Below, in pieces: positions 1 to 7,766 of a stretch of 64,000 bases of DNA. Position 1 is the stretch's first letter. Each line of letters opens with the position of its first letter. The notes under the pieces were generated by a model. The model saw nothing but the letters and a program-made list of their open reading frames with translations. It had not been told where the DNA came from and did no database searches. Source of the stretch: an uncultured Bacteroides sp. (GTDB lineage: Bacteria; Bacteroidota; Bacteroidia; Cytophagales; Cyclobacteriaceae); assembly GCA_902168185.1 (NCBI GenBank), contig CABHOV010000077.1:1-64000 (forward strand), in the 5' to 3' direction. Both the position numbers and the translations under genes were made by a program.

Positions 1-2
1 GT

Positions 3-209
3 GTCGGCAGGGGTGCGTTCTTATTGAGTGCCATTGACATGGGTATTTATTCTTCTTTCGAAGAGGCCGCTGACAGCACCACCATCAAAGAAACCGTTAG
101 TCCGCGGGATGGCACTGCCTATGCTCCATACTATAAAATCTTTGAAAGGCTGAGTACGAAATTGGAAGCAGAATTTGAAGAGATTGCCGCTCTTCAGCAG
201 AGGGTTTAG
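3..209 (+). CDS. FGGY-type carbohydrate kinase, C-terminal fragment (cut by window edge)
   Basis: The reading frame is open from the window edge to a TAG stop, so only the last 68 residues are visible. They begin VGRGAFLLSAIDMGIYSSFEEAA, which resembles the 'A-L-G-A-A-x-L-A-A-x-G-x-G-x-Y' helix near the end of FGGY sugar kinases such as xylulokinase and ribulokinase. The tail (Y-A-P-Y-Y-K-I-F-E-R-L) matches the family's closing 'Y..LY..Y' helix. These enzymes phosphorylate pentoses in the cytoplasm, which would suit the GH43 locus downstream. The ATP-binding and substrate domains lie outside the window, so the substrate cannot be assigned. The family call rests on a short stretch seen by eye. 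Confidence 0.5.
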   Translation, partial: VGRGAFLLSAIDMGIYSSFEEAADSTTIKETVSPRDGTAYAPYYKIFERLSTKLEAEFEEIAALQQRV

Positions 210-275
210 GCAGTCGAAGGGCATGCGAATGTTGAACGTTTCAAATGTTTAACAGCTTTTACGCGTTACTATGAT

Positions 276-323
276 TGTACAGCATTTTGCCGCAAAAAAT
301 TGAACTTGTACAGCATTTTTCCG
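276..323 (+). promoter_or_regulatory. Two direct repeats upstream of the toxin-antitoxin operon, probable autoregulatory operator
   Basis: TGTACAGCATTTTGCCG (276-292) is repeated as TGTACAGCATTTTTCCG (307-323), 16 of 17 bases identical. The copies start 31 bp apart, about three helical turns, so they lie on the same face of the DNA. The second copy ends 27 bp before the antitoxin ATG. Ribbon-helix-helix antitoxins such as DUF1778 proteins normally repress their own operon through repeated sites of this kind, so an operator role is inferred. The sequence GTTATTTG directly after it differs from the Bacteroidota -7 consensus TAnnTTTG at two positions. Confidence 0.6.
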
Positions 324-350
324 TTATTTGTATATAAAAAATAAATATAT

Positions 351-632
351 ATGGCAACCAAGGAAGTATCCAGACTTGATCTGCGCATTCCCCGCAAGCA
401 AAAGGACTATTTTGAGCAAGCTCTTGAAATTGGCGGGTTTCGCTCCCTCACTGATTTTGTGATCAGCGCTGTTTCGGAGAAAGCGGAAGCTATTATGGAA
501 AAGCACAATAATTGGCTCTCTTCTGAAAATGATCGCAAGACATTCTTTAATGCACTTGTGAATCCTCCTGCGCCAAATGATAAATTGAAACAGGCTATGA
601 AGAAGCACAGGGAATTCAAGTCGAAGAAATAA
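351..632 (+). CDS. DUF1778-family antitoxin (TacA-like)
   Basis: A 93-residue protein. The N-terminal part (SRLDLRIPRKQKDYFEQA, then GGFRSLTDFVISAVSEKA, about residues 7-50) is the ribbon-helix-helix DNA-binding module of DUF1778 antitoxins. The C-terminal half (W-L-S-S-E-N-D-R-K-T-F-F-N-A-L-V-N-P-P-A-P-N) has the family pattern that wraps around and blocks the acetyl-CoA pocket of the partner toxin. Its stop codon directly abuts the toxin ATG, with no intervening base, implying translational coupling. Two direct repeats at 276-323 are the likely autoregulatory sites. Length and gene order are typical of TacA-TacT modules. The identification is strong; cellular targets are not deducible. Confidence 0.9.
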   Translation: MATKEVSRLDLRIPRKQKDYFEQALEIGGFRSLTDFVISAVSEKAEAIMEKHNNWLSSENDRKTFFNALVNPPAPNDKLKQAMKKHREFKSKK

Positions 633-1133
633 ATGCTTCACACGGTAGCGCTAAACTCTTCGCACAAAAAGAATCTTTTCGCGTGCGAAGAGCCATCTTT
701 GGAAACTTATCTAAGGAAACAGGCTGGACAAGACGTCAAAAGACAAGTTGCCGTCTGTTTCATTCTAGAGGGCGAAGACAATACGATCAAAGGTTATTAT
801 ACGCTATCCGCCGACAGTGTTGATCGAACTTTAATTCCTGAGCATTTGCAAAAGAAATTGACGTATAAAAACCTACCCGTCACTTTACTAGGCAGGCTTG
901 CTCGTGATGCTAATTATAAGGGGCAAGGTATAGGGGAGTTATTATTAGCAGATGCATTAAAACGTGCTTATCAAGCTAGCTCTTCCATCGGTGCCTGCGC
1001 TGTCGTAACTGATCCAATCAACGAAAAAGCCAGGGCGTTCTATGAAGCTTTTGGTTTCATCTCATTGGAGAGTGGACGGATGTTTATTTCAATGGAAACA
1101 ATTAAGGCATCGTTTCCTAAAGGGTATCTTTAA
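633..1133 (+). CDS. GNAT-family acetyltransferase toxin (TacT-like)
   Basis: A 166-residue GNAT fold. The acetyl-CoA loop is visible as ARDANYKGQGIGELLLADAL (about residues 89-108, carrying the Q/R-x-x-G-x-G/A signature as G-Q-G-I-G). The C-terminal FYEAFGFISL segment carries the conserved tyrosine used as general acid. Paired with a DUF1778 antitoxin ending immediately upstream, this matches TacT toxins, which acetylate the amino group of charged aminoacyl-tRNA and stop translation; that activity is family knowledge. The length equals typical TacT proteins and no inactivating change is obvious. A strong hairpin follows at 1135-1174, closing a two-gene operon. Confidence 0.88.
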   Translation: MLHTVALNSSHKKNLFACEEPSLETYLRKQAGQDVKRQVAVCFILEGEDNTIKGYYTLSADSVDRTLIPEHLQKKLTYKNLPVTLLGRLARDANYKGQGIGELLLADALKRAYQASSSIGACAVVTDPINEKARAFYEAFGFISLESGRMFISMETIKASFPKGYL

Positions 1134-1134
1134 A

Positions 1135-1174
1135 AAAATGGATTTTAGGTACCGTAAGTACCCAAATCCATTTT
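1135..1174 (+). terminator. Hairpin terminator after the TacA-TacT-like operon
   Basis: AAAATGGATTT (1135-1145) pairs perfectly with AAATCCATTTT (1164-1174), with an inner GGTAC/GTACC stem (1148-1152 with 1158-1162). It begins directly after the toxin stop codon. The right arm ends in a short T run, as expected for a factor-independent terminator. Confidence 0.7.
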
Positions 1175-1231
1175 GTAATCAAGGGTTGTAAACCATGAAA
1201 AATCTTAAATACACCATCAAAGGAGCTCTGC

Positions 1232-1248
1232 ATTAGGTTTAACCTAAT
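1232..1248. promoter_or_regulatory. 17-bp perfect palindrome upstream of the small cysteine-containing ORF
   Basis: ATTAGGTT-T-AACCTAAT has two 8-bp arms around one central base. It ends 11 bp before the ATG at 1260. It could be a protein-binding site or a short hairpin in the leader; the sequence does not decide between them. Confidence 0.4.
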
Positions 1249-1259
1249 CAAGGGCCTTT

Positions 1260-1484
1260 ATGAAAAGACAAAAGCAAATGCAGAAGGCATTTGGAATTAA
1301 TGATTTCGGACTTGTAGATTTTCCTGTTAAGGTCTCAAATGTCCAAGTCTCCAGAATCGTGTATGGCAATGAAAGAGGATGTTCCCGGTGCTTCCCTCAC
1401 GGATGGGAGACAGATAACTCAACTGCTGCCAACAGGCAACGAACCTGGAAATGCTTTAGAAAAAGAAGATGGAAATCCATCTAA
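1260..1484 (+). CDS. Small cysteine-pair protein of unknown function
   Basis: A 74-residue protein that I cannot assign to a named family. It contains C-x-x-C-F-P-H-G-W-E-T-D-N-S-T (C41 and C44), which looks like a metal-knuckle or redox pair. A very basic, tryptophan-containing tail follows (R-T-W-K-C-F-R-K-R-R-W-K-S), suggesting nucleic-acid contact. Start at ATG 1260; no Shine-Dalgarno is evident, as is usual in this phylum. A GC-rich terminator hairpin begins 6 bp after the stop, supporting a real, separately ended transcript. It sits between a toxin-antitoxin pair and a decayed integrase, so it may belong to a mobile region. Confidence 0.55.
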   Translation: MKRQKQMQKAFGINDFGLVDFPVKVSNVQVSRIVYGNERGCSRCFPHGWETDNSTAANRQRTWKCFRKRRWKSI

Positions 1485-1489
1485 GAAGG

Positions 1490-1515
1490 AAAGGCCGGAT
1501 CGCTCCGGCCTTTTT
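1490..1515 (+). terminator. Rho-independent terminator
   Basis: AAAGGCCGGA and TCCGGCCTTTTT form a GC-rich stem with a 4-base loop, followed by T residues, just past the stop of the small ORF at 1484. Confidence 0.8.
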
Positions 1516-1536
1516 CGTTTTTCAGTGAAGATTTTA

Positions 1537-1842
1537 CTAATTGTCTTCTTGAACTCTTATCGGACTGATTTTCTTAAACTTCGCCCTCAACATTCCCATA
1601 TCCTGTTTCACCTTCAAATCAAAGAATCTTCCCCATAATGCTGTGTCGTCTTCAGATTCCGATGGCCCCCAGCAACTTGCTTACAGTTTCCATGGGGACG
1701 TCATTCGCCCGCATAATGGTTGTGGGCAAAAGTACGTTATGCGCAACATCATTTTCTTTTTGACGTCACACGCATCAGCAATCTCTTGAGCACCGAAAGT
1801 ACTCTTCCCTGATTCAAACATTGAGGATCGTTTTTAAGTCGA
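1537..1842 (-). pseudogene. Decayed tyrosine recombinase (Bacteroidota integrase), C-terminal remnant
   Basis: Reading the minus strand, pieces of a typical Bacteroidota integrase C-terminus appear in order but in different frames: LKNDPQCLNQGRVL, then QEIADACDVKKKM, then TTIMRANDVPMETVSKLLG, then GHRNLKTTQHY, then FFDLKVKQDMGMLRAKFKKI, ending at a stop on 1537-1539. In intact enzymes these form one run through box II (H-x-x-R), the LGH motif and the catalytic H-Y. Here at least three frameshifts separate them and the H-A-R-H-T-F-A-T box reads H-N-V-L-L-P-T-T, so the active-site arginine is lost. No N-terminal half is present. The gene is dead and marks past mobile-element integration beside the toxin-antitoxin pair. 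Confidence 0.8.
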
Positions 1843-2026
1843 TCCATAGTGGCGAGTGGACCTCTCAGAAATCATTTTAATCGCATTCTTTAAAAAAGTA
1901 CTTGCAAATGTGTAGTGGACATTTATTTTTACACAACCGATTGCAAAAGCCCAGTGAGTCTGCTTGAGCACCAAGCCGTGACTTAATAGAGAGCCCTCGT
2001 TTCGGGTATAACTGTGTATACGCAAC

Positions 2027-2047
2027 TTATAGTCATAATGACTATAA
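2027..2047. promoter_or_regulatory. 21-bp perfect palindrome upstream of the first GH43 gene
   Basis: TTATAGTCAT and ATGACTATAA are perfect 10-bp arms around a single A. The site is 65 bp upstream of the GH43 start, the expected place for a dimeric regulator. The regulator cannot be identified; the LacI-type protein at 14880 and the HTCS at 3256 are local candidates. An alternative is a hairpin in the mRNA leader, though the arms are AT-rich. Confidence 0.5.
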
Positions 2048-2112
2048 TAACCAAGGTTTATGTAAATAGATAGAAAAGACAAATTCCCAACTTGACAATT
2101 AACCCAAAGTAT

Positions 2113-3156
2113 ATGAAAAAGACAGTCTGGATGGCAATCCTTTTTGCCGCTCCAATCGCCACTACCATGGCCCAAAAGTTTGCAGGACAACCGTTGGTTG
2201 ATCACATCTATACGGCTGACCCATCGGCACATGTATTCAACGACAGGATTTACATCTATCCCTCACATGATATTGAAAGCAGCACACCGGAAGATGATCA
2301 AGGCAGTCACTTCGACATGAAGGACTACCACATTCTCTCGCTGAACAAGATCGGAGGGAAGGTTACCGACCATGGTGTGGCCCTGGATATAAAAGATATT
2401 CCCTGGGTGGGCCGCCAGCTCTGGGCTCCCGATGCAGCATACGCCAACAACACCTACTACCTGTACTTCCCGGCAAAAGACAAAAATGATGTCTTCCGCA
2501 TTGGTGTTGCTACCAGCAAAAAACCGGAAGGGCCGTTTGTCGCCGAGAGCCAGCCGATTGCCGGCAGCTACAGCATTGACCCGGCTGTTTTCAGTGATGA
2601 TGATGGTTCGTTTTACATGTACTTCGGCGGGATCTGGGGAGGACAACTTCAACGCTGGGACAACAACACTTACAGTCCTGACGGGCAGCTACATGCACCT
2701 GATGAGCAGGCTGTTATGCCCCGCGTGGTAAAGCTTTCCAAAGATATGAAAAGCTTCGCTGAGGAAGTGAAGGAAGTCAAACTGGTCGACCAGGATGGCA
2801 AGACGTTTTTAGAGAAGCAAAACGATAAACGTTTTTTTGAAGCCTCGTGGGTACACAAATACAACGGCAAGTACTATTTCTCCTATTCAACCGGGGACAC
2901 TCACAACATCTGCTATGCTGTCGGAGACTCTCCGTATGGACCCTTCACGTATAAAGGTATTGTACTCAATCCGGTAAAGGGATGGACCAATCATCACTCT
3001 ATCGTGATGTTCAAAGGCAAGTGGTATCTCTTCTACCACGACATCCAGCTTTCAGGCAAAACACATCTTCGTAACGTCAAGGTCGCTGAACTCAGGCACA
3101 ATCCGGATGGCACCATACAAACGATCAGCGCCCATCAGGAAGAACCCGTAAAATGA
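2113..3156 (+). CDS. Secreted GH43 glycoside hydrolase (xylosidase/arabinofuranosidase type)
   Basis: The start is placed at ATG 2113 because it gives a clean signal peptide (MKKTVWMAILFAAPIATTMA, cleaved before QK); an in-frame TTG at 2092 would add seven unhelpful residues. The 347-residue protein is a single five-bladed GH43 propeller. The catalytic set is visible: general base D36 (T-A-D-P-S-A-H-V-F), pKa-tuning D156 (Y-S-I-D-P-A-V-F) and general acid E243 (F-F-E-A-S-W-V-H-K). GH43 enzymes remove arabinofuranose or xylose from plant polysaccharides; the exact specificity is not readable. It lies directly upstream of an HTCS regulator and near a SusC/SusD pair, forming a polysaccharide utilization locus. 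Confidence 0.88.
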   Translation: MKKTVWMAILFAAPIATTMAQKFAGQPLVDHIYTADPSAHVFNDRIYIYPSHDIESSTPEDDQGSHFDMKDYHILSLNKIGGKVTDHGVALDIKDIPWVGRQLWAPDAAYANNTYYLYFPAKDKNDVFRIGVATSKKPEGPFVAESQPIAGSYSIDPAVFSDDDGSFYMYFGGIWGGQLQRWDNNTYSPDGQLHAPDEQAVMPRVVKLSKDMKSFAEEVKEVKLVDQDGKTFLEKQNDKRFFEASWVHKYNGKYYFSYSTGDTHNICYAVGDSPYGPFTYKGIVLNPVKGWTNHHSIVMFKGKWYLFYHDIQLSGKTHLRNVKVAELRHNPDGTIQTISAHQEEPVK

Positions 3157-3255
3157 GGGCTTCTGAAGTTTTGATGACATGCGTCGGTAAGCATCTCACG
3201 ATGACCTTTTACTAAAAGTATAGACCTTGGATTTGATGTAGTATAAAGCGCCCTG

Positions 3256-6200
3256 ATGGCCGGCGACATGAATCGAGTTTGGAGAGATAGCAGCATTCAG
3301 AGCACAACATGCTTTCGGAAGAGCATGGGCATCGGCAGCAGGTTTAGCATCCGCTGCCTGCCGATTGCCATACTCATTTTCCTGGGTTGTTACCTGTCGG
3401 GATATGGGCAGTCTTCGGTGTTTATCCCGGTTGCACCAGAGGCAATTTCCAATTCATTTGTCCGCTGCTTCTTCAAGGATAGCAGGGGCTTTATGTGGCT
3501 GGGCTTAGCTGACGGATTGATACGCTATGACGGTACCAATGTGTACCGGTATGAGCATAACCCCGATGAGAGGACCAGCCTTTGCCATAACAACATAAAC
3601 GTTATCCTGGAGGATGCAAAACAACGACTTTGGATTGGAACACCTTCCGGGCTTTGCATCTATGATCCCGAAAAAGACCATTTCATCGATGTTGACTCAA
3701 TCCCAGGCAATAAAAACCACCTCAACAATCGCTTCATTACGGCGCTGTCACAGGACCCACAAGGGCGTCTGTGGATTGGAACCTATGGTGGCGGTGTGAA
3801 TGTATATGATCCTGAAAATCATTCTTTTATATATCTTTTGGATCCCCCGGTCGGCAAGTTTTCTTCCCCTGCCAATTATGTGAACTGCCTGCTGAGTGTC
3901 GATGATCAAATGTGGTGCGGGACTAAAGGCGGGCTAAGACTTTTCAACGCGACAAAAACAGCAGCTACCCCGCTAACACTTGCTGGCAGCGGTTTGCCAG
4001 CCAGGCAAATTTCTCAACTCCTGGGCGACAAGGCAGGCAACCTGTGGCTGTCAAGTGTAAATGGTGAAATCTTCAAGCTCATTCCTGCCAACGGATATTA
4101 TACCGTAAACCTGATTGTTTCCGGCCAGCAAATGTTTGGAGCAAGCTGGAATAACATACTGACCTTGAGTATGGATAAAAAGGATAACCTATGGATTGGA
4201 GGAGAGAACTCAGGACTCAACTACCTGGACACCAAGTCTGGCCGCGTCACCCGGTATCTAGCGCAGGAAGGAAGCCTTAAAGACTTGCCAACCAACTCCA
4301 TACGCTCCGTTTACGTGGACCGTACGGGACTTACCTGGATCGGAACCTTCAACCGTGGCGCCTACCTGCTGGACGAGCAGGCCCGCAAGTTCGATTATTT
4401 TGGCGCCTACAAACCCATCGACCTGGCTGGCAAGAACGTGAAGAGTTTTGCTGAAGATCACAACGGAAACATATGGATTGCTTTTGACGGACTGGGAATA
4501 GCCAGGCTTCATGCAAAAACACACGTACTGGAAGACTGCCGCGACCTCAACAGCCGCCTGGCCAACAAGTTTCTCAACGCCCTTATCGTTGACAGGCATG
4601 GCAATCTCTGGGTTGGCACGGGAGGGCAGGGGGTATACCGCTATAACCTAAACTCGCGAAAGCTTCATAACTACGCAGTGAAATCCGGAGGCTTCGGAGA
4701 CAACAAAGTTTACTGCCTCTACCAGGATCGCAGCGGCATCATCTGGGCCGGTTCAGGAGGCAGCGGACTTTTCTATTTCGACGAAAAAACTGAAAGTTTC
4801 CAGCCCTTGAGTGAAGACACAAAGCCCAACTACATCACCCGCACATCCTATGTAAGCAGCATGGTAGAAGACGCCAACGGAATCTTCTGGGTTGGAACTA
4901 TGTACGGGCTGTATGCTCTTGAAAAAAAGGGCGATCATACATATTTCTACCAATGGTTCCTTCAAAATGATCGCAAGGGCAGCATCAGCAGCAGTGGCAT
5001 CCAGGCGCTGTATGAAGACCGTAAAAAGAACTTGTGGGTTGCCACCACCGACAATGGGCTGAATGTTAAAGCGCAAGGCTCTGCGGAATTCAGAAGTTAC
5101 CGCAAAAAGGAAGGGCTGCCCAGCAATACCATCCGGGCAATCATTTCCGATGCCACCGGCAATTTATGGATCAGCTCCAACAATGGACTCTCCATGTTTG
5201 ATCCGCTCACGGATGCCTTTGTCAATTATTCACGTAAAGACGGACTGGCTTCAAACGACTTTTATCCTGGCGCCTGCCTTCGCAGCAGCAGCGGTCAACT
5301 CCTCTTTGGTTCTAACAATGGATTCAATGCATTCTATCCGGACAGCATACGCCGTAAGCCCGGAAAGCCGGCCGTATATTTAACAGACCTGAAAGTAAAC
5401 AACCAGTCGGTGGTCATTGGCCTGCCGGGGTCCCCGCTGGAGAAGCACATCAGCCTGACTTCAGAAATTGAGTTATCCTACGAGCAGCGTTCATTCGTAA
5501 TAGATTTCGTCGCCCTTCAGTTTGGCCCTGCCTTCCGGCATAACTACGCCTATAAACTTGAAGGGTTTGACAAAGACTGGAACTATGCCGGCGCCAGCCA
5601 CCAGGCTACCTATACCAACATCGACCCGGGCCATTATGTGTTTTTAGCCAAGGCCTCTGAGGGAGATGGCACCTGGCGGGGGGCGCCAACACGGCTGGAA
5701 ATCACCATCCACCAGACACCGTGGAGAACCTGGTGGGCCATCAGTATCTATGTGCTCGTAACCGCCTCGTTGTTTTTTTTCGCTTCCAAAATCCGGGTTG
5801 AGCGGGTGAACATGGAGAACCAACTGGCCCTGGAGCGGGTGGCGCGTGAGCGCGAACATGAACTCAACGAGTCCAAGACGCAATTCTTCACCAACATCTC
5901 ACATGAATTCAGAACGCCGCTCAGTTTAATTCTCATGCCCCTAGAGTCTCTTATGAACGGCCAGCATGTGCCCGTTGCCGTGAAGGAGCGCATTGAGACG
6001 GCCTACAAGAACGCTGACAAAATGATGCGACTGGTAAACGAGCTGATGGATTTTAACAAAATTGAAAGTGGAAGTTTAAAACTTAATCCCCGGCACGGAG
6101 AACTGGTGGAGTTCATCATGAGCGTGGTGTCCTTGTTTAAGGATGTAGCCGATAAAAGAAATATAAGCTTTACCGTTACTCCTGAGCTAGCCTCCCTGAA

Positions 6201-7440
6201 GGGCTGGTTTGACCGCGACAAACTTGAAAGAATGCTGGTCAATGTTCTTTCCAATGCTTTTAAATTTACCCCGGACGGAGGGCAGATTACCGTCACCTTG
6301 CGGGCGTCACAAATGTTGATTCCGTCAGGGACAGTATCACGCTGCCTGGAGCTCGTCGTTGAGGACAACGGGATTGGGATTTCTTCTGATGAGATCTCTC
6401 GGATCTTTGATAAATTCTACCAGGCAAAATCTGCCACTCAGGTTAGCAACCCAGGCACGGGCATCGGACTCTCACTGACAAAAGCACTTGTTGAGTTGCA
6501 CCGCGGCACGATCAGCGCCGAAAGTATTCCCGACAAAGAAACCAGGTTCACTATCGTCCTCCCGATAGATTCAAAAGCCTATGGTATCGAGCTTGTTATG
6601 GATACGCCCGGCGACGTGGTCTGCACCCCGGCAGAAGTGTTTACCATGAACGGTGAGAGTGCTGAGCCGGCAGTGAGCAAGGAGCGCTTCCAGGTATTGC
6701 TCGTCGAAGACAATGAAGAACTGCGGGAGTACATCGGCGCAGAACTCAGCCATGAGTATACCGTGTGGCAGGCCGACAACGGCAATCATGGATTGCGCTT
6801 AGCGCTGGAGAAAAGCCCGGACTTAATTATCAGCGATATTCTCATGGCCGAGAAAACAGGGATTGAACTCTGCAAAGCGATAAAGAGCGATATCAAAACC
6901 AGTCATATTCCTTTCATCTTGCTGACGGCGAAGGCCAGCGTAGAAGACCAGATCACGGGCATAGAATCCGGTGCTGATGTATATATTACCAAACCCTTCA
7001 GTGTGCGGTTTTTAATGACCCATGTGCGCAGCTTGATTGAGTCCCGCCAAAAGCTGTATTCACATTTTAGCCAGGATGTCTATCTGCTGCCTTCAAAAAT
7101 GGCTACCAACGGAATCGACCAGGCATTCCTTCAGCGTGCCGTTGACTATATCATTGACCATATCCAGGATGCCCAACTCGGCGTCGATTCTATCGCCGAG
7201 CTTTTCAATTTAAGCCGGGTACAGGTGTATCGGAAAATCAAGGCCCTGACCGGTAAAACTGCTGTTGAATTTATACGGATGGTGCGGCTCAAGCAGGCTC
7301 TTAAGCTGATGGAGACCAAGCAGTATACGCTCTCTGAAATTGCCTATCAAACCGGCTTTAATTCCGCCTCTTATTTCACACGAAGCTTCAAGGATGAGTA
7401 TGGCAAAGCACCCTCGGAATACCTGGACATGGCAAGCTGA
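3256..7440 (+). CDS. Hybrid two-component system (HTCS) sensor/regulator, first of three
   Basis: A 1394-residue one-protein two-component system. Order: signal/TM region, about 14 Reg_prop propeller blades in the periplasm (about residues 60-690, repeated L-W-I-G-T motifs), a Y_Y_Y domain (about 740-830), a membrane helix (about 838-856), HisKA with phospho-acceptor H883 (S-H-E-F-R-T-P-L-S), HATPase_c with N, G1 and G2 boxes, a receiver with phospho-acceptor D1194 (I-I-S-D-I-L-M), and a C-terminal AraC-type HTH. The start is uncertain: ATG 3325 gives a more classical signal peptide. HTCS proteins sense oligosaccharides in the periplasm and activate neighbouring susCD and enzyme genes. It lies between a GH43 and the SusC/SusD pair, so it most likely controls them. 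Confidence 0.92.
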   Translation: MAGDMNRVWRDSSIQSTTCFRKSMGIGSRFSIRCLPIAILIFLGCYLSGYGQSSVFIPVAPEAISNSFVRCFFKDSRGFMWLGLADGLIRYDGTNVYRYEHNPDERTSLCHNNINVILEDAKQRLWIGTPSGLCIYDPEKDHFIDVDSIPGNKNHLNNRFITALSQDPQGRLWIGTYGGGVNVYDPENHSFIYLLDPPVGKFSSPANYVNCLLSVDDQMWCGTKGGLRLFNATKTAATPLTLAGSGLPARQISQLLGDKAGNLWLSSVNGEIFKLIPANGYYTVNLIVSGQQMFGASWNNILTLSMDKKDNLWIGGENSGLNYLDTKSGRVTRYLAQEGSLKDLPTNSIRSVYVDRTGLTWIGTFNRGAYLLDEQARKFDYFGAYKPIDLAGKNVKSFAEDHNGNIWIAFDGLGIARLHAKTHVLEDCRDLNSRLANKFLNALIVDRHGNLWVGTGGQGVYRYNLNSRKLHNYAVKSGGFGDNKVYCLYQDRSGIIWAGSGGSGLFYFDEKTESFQPLSEDTKPNYITRTSYVSSMVEDANGIFWVGTMYGLYALEKKGDHTYFYQWFLQNDRKGSISSSGIQALYEDRKKNLWVATTDNGLNVKAQGSAEFRSYRKKEGLPSNTIRAIISDATGNLWISSNNGLSMFDPLTDAFVNYSRKDGLASNDFYPGACLRSSSGQLLFGSNNGFNAFYPDSIRRKPGKPAVYLTDLKVNNQSVVIGLPGSPLEKHISLTSEIELSYEQRSFVIDFVALQFGPAFRHNYAYKLEGFDKDWNYAGASHQATYTNIDPGHYVFLAKASEGDGTWRGAPTRLEITIHQTPWRTWWAISIYVLVTASLFFFASKIRVERVNMENQLALERVAREREHELNESKTQFFTNISHEFRTPLSLILMPLESLMNGQHVPVAVKERIETAYKNADKMMRLVNELMDFNKIESGSLKLNPRHGELVEFIMSVVSLFKDVADKRNISFTVTPELASLKGWFDRDKLERMLVNVLSNAFKFTPDGGQITVTLRASQMLIPSGTVSRCLELVVEDNGIGISSDEISRIFDKFYQAKSATQVSNPGTGIGLSLTKALVELHRGTISAESIPDKETRFTIVLPIDSKAYGIELVMDTPGDVVCTPAEVFTMNGESAEPAVSKERFQVLLVEDNEELREYIGAELSHEYTVWQADNGNHGLRLALEKSPDLIISDILMAEKTGIELCKAIKSDIKTSHIPFILLTAKASVEDQITGIESGADVYITKPFSVRFLMTHVRSLIESRQKLYSHFSQDVYLLPSKMATNGIDQAFLQRAVDYIIDHIQDAQLGVDSIAELFNLSRVQVYRKIKALTGKTAVEFIRMVRLKQALKLMETKQYTLSEIAYQTGFNSASYFTRSFKDEYGKAPSEYLDMAS

Positions 7441-7766
7441 TCTCTGACATCGGCAGGAAGCCCAGCCAAGCACACCGACTTTTTATCCAACCTTAATTTA
7501 CGAAGCCATCTCCCTATTGCCTTGCGTCTCTGCTTACCAAAAAGGCGTTGTTCTGTGTAGTAACGCACTTTTTTAGGAGTCGATTTAAAAATGCAAGAGA
7601 ATGTTCAATTCGTGAAAGGCCTTTGGCGCGCTAATACAGCACATTAGTGCAACCGTTTGCGTTGGCGCGGGGCAGCCCGTCCACTTGCAGATGGTGCGCT
7701 TATCCCTGAAATACAAATTCCCAAGGATAGGCATAATGTCCGATACAAAATCCAAACCCAAATTCT
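7441..7766. other. Intergenic region between HTCS and SusC; probable regulated promoter
   Basis: 326 bp without a convincing gene. An imperfect inverted repeat GCGCTAAT/ATTAGTGC lies near 7628-7650, and TTGGCGCG occurs twice nearby. No consensus TAnnTTTG box was found. The HTCS binding site for the susCD operon would be expected here, but none can be pointed to with confidence. Confidence 0.4.

Noticed and set aside
1339-1638. A 99-residue plus-strand frame
   Set aside because: It overlaps the better-supported small gene and the terminator, and runs antisense through the integrase remnant.
1834-2232. A 132-residue minus-strand frame across the GH43 promoter
   Set aside because: No family resemblance, overlaps the GH43 signal peptide on the other strand and the palindromic site.
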